From NCBI GenBank assembly GCA_965261585.1, contig CBDHDN010000056.1:1-64000 (forward strand): a stretch of DNA of 64,000 bases, in the 5' to 3' direction. The notes under the pieces are model-generated. The model was not told where the DNA came from. It saw nothing but the letters and a program-made list of their open reading frames with translations, and did no database searches. The position numbers and the translations under genes were made by a program. This DNA comes from CBDHDN01 sp965261585 (lineage in GTDB: Bacteria > Pseudomonadota > Alphaproteobacteria > UBA6615). Below are positions 58,354-64,000 of this stretch, in pieces (positions within the stretch are counted from its first letter, which is position 1; every line of letters begins with the position of its first letter).

Positions 58354-59145
58354 TCAATGCAGCGTCGACCAGAGCCGCCGCTTCGACGCGTACATCAGCG
58401 CCGACAGGACGACCAGGAACAGCACGACCTTGAGGCCGATGCGCTTGCGGTCCGCCAGCGACGGGTCGGCCGCCCAGGCCATGAACGCCGCGACGTCGCG
58501 CGCCATCTGATCAACCGTTGCCGGCGTATTATCGCCGTAGGCAACCGAATCCTCGAACAGCGGCTGCGGCATGGCGATCTCGCGGCCAAGGAAGAACGGG
58601 TTGTAGTTGACGCCCGCGCGCAACTCGACGTCGGCCGGCGGCTCCTCATAGCCCGTCAGCAGGGCGTGAACATAGTTCGGCCCGCCCGGCCGGGCCCGGG
58701 ACATCAATGACAAATCCGGCGGCAGGGCGCCGCCGTTGACTAGACGCGCCTCCGGTTCGTTGCGATAGGGCTCGACGAAACGGTCGGCGGCGATGGCCGG
58801 CCGGAAGAACATCTCACCGTTGTCGTCCGGCCCGTCCTCGACCTCGAACTGGGCCGCGTAGGCCTTGATTTGATCCGCGGACCAGCCGATGCCATCGAGA
58901 TGACGATAGGCTACGTGTTTCAGCGAATGGCAGGCCGCGCAGACTTCCGTGTAGACCTGCAGGCCGCGCTGGACCTGGGCCGGCTCGAACGTCCCGAAGA
59001 TGCCGGTGAACGACCAGTCCAGCCGCGGCGGCTTCTCGGCCTCTTCCGCCGCGTGTGCGTGGCCGGCGAGGCCCAGCGTCGCCGCGACGGCAATCGCCGC
59101 GACGGGTCGCATGAAGTTCTGCATCGTGGCGCGCCCCATCATCAT
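58354..59145 (-). CDS. petC: Cytochrome c1 of the bc1 complex
   Basis: The start is one of three ATGs (59145, 59142, 59139); the first overlaps the cytochrome b stop. A signal peptide (MRPVAAIAVAATLGLAGHAH) leads to a heme site EVCAACHSLKHVAYR (C-x2-C-H), PEARLVNGGALPPDLSLMSR near the Met ligand, and a C-terminal anchor (GLKVVLFLVVLSALMYASKR). It passes electrons from the Rieske protein to cytochrome c. Length (264) is normal; last gene of petABC. Confidence 0.95.
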   Translation of the reverse strand: MMMGRATMQNFMRPVAAIAVAATLGLAGHAHAAEEAEKPPRLDWSFTGIFGTFEPAQVQRGLQVYTEVCAACHSLKHVAYRHLDGIGWSADQIKAYAAQFEVEDGPDDNGEMFFRPAIAADRFVEPYRNEPEARLVNGGALPPDLSLMSRARPGGPNYVHALLTGYEEPPADVELRAGVNYNPFFLGREIAMPQPLFEDSVAYGDNTPATVDQMARDVAAFMAWAADPSLADRKRIGLKVVLFLVVLSALMYASKRRLWSTLH

Positions 59146-60437
59146 GCCTTGTCCATCGGCTTTGCCGAGGCCCCGGCTGCGACCGGCCCACCGCCCTTCC
59201 GATCGCCCAGTACTGCTTCGCCGATACTGGCCGGCAGCGGCCGCGGCCGCTCGAACCTGCCGATCAGGGGGATGATCACCAGGAAGTGCAGGAAGTAGTA
59301 GACCGTGCCGACCCGGGCGACCGTCAGATAAATGCCCGCGGCCGGCTTGCCGCCGGCCCAGCCGAGGACGACGGCGTCGATCACAAGGAGCCAGAAGAAC
59401 TGCTTGTAGATCGGCCGGAACCTGGCGCTGCGCACCTTGGAAGTGTCGAGCCACGGCAGCACGAACAACAGGAAGATCGAGCCGAACAGCGCGATCACGC
59501 CGCCCAGCTTGGCCTCGATGAACCAGATGTCGGGCACCGCGCGCAGGATCGCGAAGAACGGCAGGAAGTACCATTCGGGCACGATCTCGGCCGGCGTCAC
59601 CAGCGGGTTGGCGGGAATGTTGTTCTCCGGCTCCTGGAAGAAGTCCGGCGCGAAAAAGACGACCGCGGCATAGATCAAGACGAAGACGCAGATCCCGAAG
59701 CTGTCCTTCACCGTGTAGTACGGGTGGAACGGGATCGTGTCCTGGGGTCCCTTGGGCTCGATGCCCAGCGGGTTGTTCGAGCCGACGACGTGCAGGGCGA
59801 TGACGTGCAGGATGACGACGCCGATGATGACGAACGGCAGCAGGAAGTGCAGGGCGTAGAACCGGTTCAGCGTCGGATTGTCGACCGCAAAGCCGCCCCA
59901 CAGCCACGTCGTGACCGCCTCGCCAACCAGAGGGATCGCCGTGAACAGGTTCGTGATGACCGTCGCGGCCCAGAAGCTCAGCTGTCCCCACGGCAGCACA
60001 TAGCCCATGAACGCCGTCGCCATCATCAGCAGCAGGATCAGCACGCCGAGCATCCACAATAGCTCGCGCGGGTTCTTGTAGGAGCCGTAATACATGCCGC
60101 GGAACAGGTGGACGTAGACGATGAGGAAGAAGAACGAGCCGCCGTTCGCGTGCAGCGAGCGCAGCAGCCAGCCGTAGTTAACGTCGCGGACGATCCGCTG
60201 CACGGAATCGAAGGCGAGGTCGACGTTCGCCGTGAACTGCATGGCGAGCATGAGCCCGGTCAGGATCATGACCACCAGTATGAACATGGCGAGCGCGCCG
60301 AAGTTCCACCAGTAATTAAAGTTCCGCGGCGTCGGGTACTGGCCGTACTCCTTGTTGAAATACGAGAAGACCGGCAGCCGGCTGTCGATCCAGTTGACCA
60401 ACCCGCCCAACCCGGCGTTTGAAGTATCCACAGTCAT
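59142..60437 (-). CDS. petB: Cytochrome b of the bc1 complex
   Basis: The 431-residue membrane protein has eight predicted helices. Heme ligands are in the second and fourth helices (LRSLHANGGSFFFLIVYVHL and FYALHFLLPFVIIGVVILHV), and the Qo-site PEW triplet is seen in VPEWYFLPFFAILRA. It oxidises ubiquinol with the Rieske protein. The start ATG 60437 overlaps the petA stop, and the stop overlaps petC; the whole operon is translationally coupled. Confidence 0.97.
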   Translation of the reverse strand: MTVDTSNAGLGGLVNWIDSRLPVFSYFNKEYGQYPTPRNFNYWWNFGALAMFILVVMILTGLMLAMQFTANVDLAFDSVQRIVRDVNYGWLLRSLHANGGSFFFLIVYVHLFRGMYYGSYKNPRELLWMLGVLILLLMMATAFMGYVLPWGQLSFWAATVITNLFTAIPLVGEAVTTWLWGGFAVDNPTLNRFYALHFLLPFVIIGVVILHVIALHVVGSNNPLGIEPKGPQDTIPFHPYYTVKDSFGICVFVLIYAAVVFFAPDFFQEPENNIPANPLVTPAEIVPEWYFLPFFAILRAVPDIWFIEAKLGGVIALFGSIFLLFVLPWLDTSKVRSARFRPIYKQFFWLLVIDAVVLGWAGGKPAAGIYLTVARVGTVYYFLHFLVIIPLIGRFERPRPLPASIGEAVLGDRKGGGPVAAGASAKPMDKA

Positions 60438-60985
60438 GATGCCCCCTCGGCCTCGCCGACCAGGATCATCGTGTCGCTCAGGAAGGTATATTCCGGCACC
60501 GGCAGGTTGCGCGGCGCCGGCCCCTTGCGGATGCGACCCGATGTGTCGTAGTGCGAACCATGGCACGGGCAGAACCAGCCGTTCCACTCGCCGCGCTCTT
60601 CCCCGGTGCGCTGGCCCTTCGGCACGCAGCCCAGATGGGTGCACACGCCGACGACGACGAGCCATTCGGGCCGGATCACGCGCTCGCTATCAGGCTGCGG
60701 GTCTATGTCGCTATCCTGCGCCGCTGCATCGGCGATCTCTTTCGCCGTCCGCCGCCGTACGAAAACCGGCTTGCCGCGCCACAGAACCGTGACCGCCTGG
60801 CCCTCTTCGATGGCCGACAGGTCGACCTCGACGGACGACAGCGCCCGCACGTCGGCCGACGGGTTCATCGAGTGAATGAACGGCCAGATAGTCGCCGCCG
60901 TCCCGACGGCGACAAAGGCGCCGGTCGCCAGATAGAGAAAATCACGGCGGCTTGCTCCGTGGCCACCGTTGGCCTGATCCGACAT
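60434..60985 (-). CDS. petA: Rieske iron-sulfur protein of the bc1 complex
   Basis: The 183-residue protein has a Tat-type start (SRRDFLYLATGAFVAVGTAA) that serves as membrane anchor, and the 2Fe-2S ligands in CTHLGCVPKG and CPCHGSHYDTSG. It moves electrons from ubiquinol to cytochrome c1. First gene of the operon; its promoter should be in 60986-61199, shared with divergent trmL. Start chosen at MSDQANGG. Confidence 0.96.
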   Translation of the reverse strand: MSDQANGGHGASRRDFLYLATGAFVAVGTAATIWPFIHSMNPSADVRALSSVEVDLSAIEEGQAVTVLWRGKPVFVRRRTAKEIADAAAQDSDIDPQPDSERVIRPEWLVVVGVCTHLGCVPKGQRTGEERGEWNGWFCPCHGSHYDTSGRIRKGPAPRNLPVPEYTFLSDTMILVGEAEGAS

Positions 60986-61199
60986 GAGATTTCCGACCTT
61001 TCTTCGTGCCGCGGGTCTTACTGCTGCGCGCCGATTTCGCGCCCGAACGTACCCTGGCGCCCCAACCCGGCAATGCGACACCGTGCCGCGGCGATTCGGC
61101 CCCCCCGGCCGACGCGCGCCGCCGCATATAATCGAATTCGCCGTCGGTTGCAAAGGCCCTGGTGCCGCACACGCGCCAGCCCGACGGAGGCCCGATCCG

Positions 61200-61658
61200 G
61201 TGCGCCTCGCGCTCTATGAGCCCGACATCCCGCAGAACGCCGGCGCCATGCTGCGGCTTGCGGCCTGCCTTGGCGTCGGCGTCGACATCATAGAGCCGTG
61301 CGGTTTCGTACTGTCCGACAAGCATTTCCGGCGCGCCGGCATGGACTACCTGGACCATGTGGCCATCGTGCGGCACGACTCCTGGGCCGCCTATGTTGCC
61401 GCCCGTCCCGACCGCATTGTCCTGCTGACGACACGCGGCGACACGCGCTATACGCAGCAGCGCTATCGGCGCGACGACACGCTGATGGTAGGCCGCGAGA
61501 CGGCCGGCGTGCCGGACGCGGTCCACCGTGCCGCCGCGGCCCGAGTCGTCGTGCCGATGCGGCGCGGATTGCGCTCGCTCAATGTCGCGCTCGCCGCGGC
61601 AATCGTACTGGGGGAAGCGTTACGGCAGACCGAGGGATTTTCGAAGGAGCAACCATGA
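61200..61658 (+). CDS. trmL: tRNA (cytidine(34)-2'-O)-methyltransferase
   Basis: The start is GTG 61200 after GACGGAGGCCCGATCC. The 152-residue SPOUT protein has the family start LALYEPDIPQNAGAMLRLAA, DIIEPCGFVLSDKHFRRAGM, then LMVGRETAGVPDAVH and VPMRRGLRSLNVALAAAIVL, the knotted AdoMet site. It methylates the wobble base of tRNA-Leu. Its stop overlaps the hemF start (ATGA), so the two are coupled. Confidence 0.95.
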   Translation: MRLALYEPDIPQNAGAMLRLAACLGVGVDIIEPCGFVLSDKHFRRAGMDYLDHVAIVRHDSWAAYVAARPDRIVLLTTRGDTRYTQQRYRRDDTLMVGRETAGVPDAVHRAAAARVVVPMRRGLRSLNVALAAAIVLGEALRQTEGFSKEQP

Positions 61659-62521
61659 CCGATGAGACCGAGGCGCGCCAAGCCCGTGCCACTGCCTGGT
61701 TCGCCGCCCTGCGCGACGACATCTGCGCCGCGTTCGAGCAGCTCGAGGACGCGTTGGCCGGCACGTTCAGCGACCGTGCGCCCGGCCGTTTCGAGCGCCG
61801 CGACTGGCCGCGCGAGAACGAGGACGGCAGTCCGGGCGGCGGCGGTACGATGGCGCTGATGCGCGGCCGCGTGTTCGAGAAGGTCGGCGTCAATATCTCC
61901 GCCGTGTGGGGCACGTTCTCCGAGGCGTTCCGCAAGCAGATCCCCGGCGCGGCCGACGACGGCCGCTTCTGGGCCGCCGGCATCTCGCTCGTCGCGCATA
62001 TGCACTCGCCGCTGGTTCCGGCCGTGCACATGAACACCCGCCACATCGTCACGACCAAGTCCTGGTTCGGCGGCGGCAGCGACCTCAACCCGAGCATCCC
62101 GGACGACGACGACACGGCAGCGTTCCACGCCGCCTTTCAGGCCGCCTGCGACCGGCACGATCCGGCCTACTATCCGCGCTTCAAGACGTGGTGCGACGAG
62201 TACTTCTTCATCAAGCACCGCGACGAGCCGCGCGGCGTCGGCGGCATCTTCTATGACAACATCGACAGCGGCGATTGGGAGGCCGATTTCGCGTTCACCC
62301 AGGACGTCGGCCGTGCCTTCCTCGACGTCTATCCCCGGCTGATCCGGCGCCACATGGACGCGCCGTGGGACGAGGCGCAACGCGCACGCCAGCTGCAGCG
62401 CCGCGGCCGCTATGTCGAATACAACCTGCTGTACGACCGTGGGACCCAGTTCGGGCTCAAGACCGGCGGCAATGTCGAAGCCATTCTGATGTCGCTGCCA
62501 CCGGTCGCGACCTGGCCATGA
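61655..62521 (+). CDS. hemF: Oxygen-dependent coproporphyrinogen III oxidase
   Basis: The 288-residue enzyme decarboxylates coproporphyrinogen III to protoporphyrinogen IX with O2, supplying heme (for example for the bc1 complex next door). Signature blocks are EDGSPGGGGTMALMRGRVFE, VGVNISAVWGTF, SLVAHMHSPLVPAVHMNTRH, SWFGGGSDLNPSIPDDDDTA and YVEYNLLYDRGTQFGLKTGG. Length and order are normal. Coupled to trmL by a four-base overlap. Confidence 0.97.
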   Translation: MTDETEARQARATAWFAALRDDICAAFEQLEDALAGTFSDRAPGRFERRDWPRENEDGSPGGGGTMALMRGRVFEKVGVNISAVWGTFSEAFRKQIPGAADDGRFWAAGISLVAHMHSPLVPAVHMNTRHIVTTKSWFGGGSDLNPSIPDDDDTAAFHAAFQAACDRHDPAYYPRFKTWCDEYFFIKHRDEPRGVGGIFYDNIDSGDWEADFAFTQDVGRAFLDVYPRLIRRHMDAPWDEAQRARQLQRRGRYVEYNLLYDRGTQFGLKTGGNVEAILMSLPPVATWP

Positions 62522-62583
62522 GCGCGGCCGCCGGGCTGCGAGGATACTGGACGAGCCAAGCTTGGCCGCGCTATGAAACGGCT

Positions 62584-63132
62584 ATGACGAACCATGGCTT
62601 TATCGCAGTATTCCTGCTGCTCGCCGGCTGGCTGGCACCCGTGCCGGCCCTCGCGCAACAGGATCTGCCCGTCGAGGCTTTCTACGGCCGCTTCCAGGGC
62701 ACCGGCATCGCCGAGAACCGGGACAGCCTTTACTTCGGCGTCACCGTGCGTGACCTCGACGTGACGATCGGGCCAAGTGCGCCCGGCTTCTACGTCGAGT
62801 GGACAAGCGTTATTCGCAGCGGCGGCGACCCCAACAACCCCGACGTCAGGCGCAAGACAGCGCGGCTCACCTTCCATCCGGGGGACCGGCCGGGGATTTT
62901 CCAGCCGGCGGACGCCGCCCGGCCCTTGGCGGGCGATCAGCTGACCTGGGCCGCCGTCAACGGCACTACGCTCACGGTCAACCTTCTCGTCGTTCGCGAC
63001 GATGGTGGCTACGAGGTGCAAAGCTACGACCGGACGCTCAGCGGCACCGGCATGGAGCTCAACTTCGTCCGCATTCGCAATGTCGAGCCCGTGCGGCAGG
63101 TCGAAGGCCGGCTGATAAAAGTCGGAAATTGA
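62584..63132 (+). CDS. Exported hypothetical protein, paralogue 1
   Basis: A signal peptide (FIAVFLLLAGWLAPVPALAQ) precedes a 158-residue mature part. VEAFYGRFQGTGIAEN, VTVRDLDVTIGPSAPGFYVE and LTVNLLVVRDDGGYEVQSYD recur in similar form in the next gene (MDAFYGSFVGTGVASY, RDLDVTVEPAKNGGFRLKWI, LTVYSMAIADDGTSEMQIYH), so the two are tandem paralogues. The beta-rich pattern suggests a lipocalin-like barrel, but no function is known. It follows hemF after 62 bp. Confidence 0.8.
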   Translation: MTNHGFIAVFLLLAGWLAPVPALAQQDLPVEAFYGRFQGTGIAENRDSLYFGVTVRDLDVTIGPSAPGFYVEWTSVIRSGGDPNNPDVRRKTARLTFHPGDRPGIFQPADAARPLAGDQLTWAAVNGTTLTVNLLVVRDDGGYEVQSYDRTLSGTGMELNFVRIRNVEPVRQVEGRLIKVGN

Positions 63133-63205
63133 CCGGCGCGGGGCCTTGTTGGCGAGGCCGGCCGTACCGATTTCAATAGGAAGATCATTTGGCCAGGAGC
63201 GTTCC

Positions 63206-63763
63206 ATGATTTCGCGAGCCCTGTGCGCCTTCGTGGCGGTCGTCGTTATCGCCGGACCGGTCTGGGCCGACCCTATGGATGCGTTCTACGGTTCCTTTGT
63301 CGGAACGGGCGTCGCGTCCTACGCCAGCGATGGCCGTACCGATCAGCGTGATCTCGACGTCACGGTCGAGCCGGCCAAGAACGGCGGCTTCCGGCTCAAA
63401 TGGATCACGGTCACGCGCGACGATGAAGGGGGCCGTACCGGCGCTGGCGTGAAACGCCGCTCGGTCGAAGAGACCTTCCTGCCTTTCGACGACCGCGAGG
63501 GCGTCTATGTTCTGGCACCGGAGGGCGGCCTGTTCAAGAAGGCCGAGCTGCCCAACCCGCTGCGCGGCGACCCGATGCGTTGGGCGACGGTCAGCGGCGA
63601 CACGCTGACGGTCTATTCGATGGCGATCGCCGACGACGGCACCTCCGAGATGCAGATCTACCATCGCCGCCTCACCGACAAGGGCCTCAAGGTCGACTTC
63701 ATGCGCCTCGATGACGAGGATGTCGAACTCCGCGTCTTCGGCGAGCTCGTCCGCACCGAATAG
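63206..63763 (+). CDS. Exported hypothetical protein, paralogue 2
   Basis: The start ATG 63206 has a ribosome site CCAGGAGCG. The signal peptide (SRALCAFVAVVVIAGPVWAD) is followed by a 165-residue beta-rich domain similar to the upstream gene. Shared motifs are FYG-x-F-x-G-T-G, R-D-L-D-V-T and the C-terminal H-R/D-R-T-L-S/T. It differs by VEETFLPFDDREGVYVLAPE. Function is unknown. A GC hairpin follows the gene. Confidence 0.8.
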   Translation: MISRALCAFVAVVVIAGPVWADPMDAFYGSFVGTGVASYASDGRTDQRDLDVTVEPAKNGGFRLKWITVTRDDEGGRTGAGVKRRSVEETFLPFDDREGVYVLAPEGGLFKKAELPNPLRGDPMRWATVSGDTLTVYSMAIADDGTSEMQIYHRRLTDKGLKVDFMRLDDEDVELRVFGELVRTE

Positions 63764-63813
63764 GCTGGCCACACGGCCCAAGCCCGCAGCCGGCGGGCCT
63801 CGCACCCCTGGCC

Positions 63814-63840
63814 GGCGGCGGCTTGCATCATGCCGCCGCC
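63814..63840. terminator. GC-rich hairpin after the exported-protein genes
   Basis: GGCGGCGGC (63814-63822) pairs with GCCGCCGCC (63832-63840) around a 9-base loop. No T-run follows, so this could be a Rho-dependent end or a weak terminator. The rest of 63764-63975 shows no gene. Confidence 0.4.
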
Positions 63841-63975
63841 AGCAGCTTGGGCAATCGGATCCGGTTGCAGGCAGCGCCCCTTTTGCCGTGGCACGCCAGA
63901 GACAGCGCGTAGCTCAAGCCGATACAAGCGGTGAATGATTCGCCGATCGCCCGCGGAGTATTATAGTCAACCGTC

Positions 63976-64000
63976 ATGGGTGACGTGATCCCAGCGGCCG
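63976..64000 (+). CDS. Possible start of a gene cut by the window edge
   Basis: ATG 63976 opens a frame (MGDVIPAA) that continues to the window end. TATAGTCAACCGTC upstream contains no strong ribosome site. Too short to identify. Confidence 0.25.

Overview
The window is GC-rich chromosomal DNA, most likely from an alphaproteobacterium of Rhodospirillales type. The best evidence is a circularly permuted two-piece tmRNA gene (36.7-37.0 kb) next to an alpha-type SspB gene. The hflK-hflC-DUF2065 order, a petABC cytochrome bc1 operon, TrmL, HemF and ThyX also fit. No rRNA or tRNA gene and no CRISPR array was seen.

Layout. 0-6 kb: a ParD/ParE-like toxin-antitoxin pair, RNase P RNA, then a minus-strand run of an AmpD-like amidase, a Uup-like ABC-F ATPase and a TerB/DnaJ co-chaperone. 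4.7-10 kb: a minus-strand surface-sugar cluster (CMP-nonulosonate cytidylyltransferase, HisF-like, HisH-like, N-acetyl sugar amidotransferase), split by a 1.66 kb insertion sequence. 10-30 kb: a fused 5-oxoprolinase/hydantoinase, a Gfo/Idh/MocA oxidoreductase, a damaged IS1380 copy, a phytanoyl-CoA dioxygenase-like enzyme, a GNAT acetyltransferase, a GlcD-like FAD oxidase, an IS66-like element, a class III adenylate cyclase, gamma-glutamyltransferase and a giant AsmA protein. 30-43 kb: housekeeping genes (fumC, TfoX-N protein, a broken reductive-dehalogenase homologue, class I fumarase, sspB, ssrA, thyX, mrp, hflK, hflC, DUF2065). 43-57 kb: a mobile-DNA graveyard of IS66, IS21, IS1380, IS3, IS110 and IS256 sequences around remains of a TraA-type conjugation gene, plus a HigB/HigA pair. 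57-64 kb: mtnP, petABC, trmL, hemF and two related small exported proteins.

Two genome-scale patterns stand out. First, many genes are broken by single-base indels, densest between 1.7 and 9.5 kb. They lie in neighbouring, normally unrelated genes, some in homopolymer or GCC runs, so assembly error is at least as likely as real decay. Second, insertion sequences are unusually dense, and several still have clear target duplications that allow the pre-insertion state to be rebuilt. Examples are the TraA gene restored by removing an IS1380, and an IS66 copy that supplies the stop codon of DUF2065.

Functionally coherent groups are the tmRNA and its ClpXP adaptor SspB side by side; the cytidylyltransferase, HisF/HisH ammonia channel and amidotransferase set, which should make an amidated nonulosonic-type sugar; the bc1 operon; and HflKC with DUF2065. 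The mix of phytanoyl-CoA dioxygenase, hydantoinase, dehalogenase homologue and heavy IS load would suit a host-associated marine bacterium, but that is inference.
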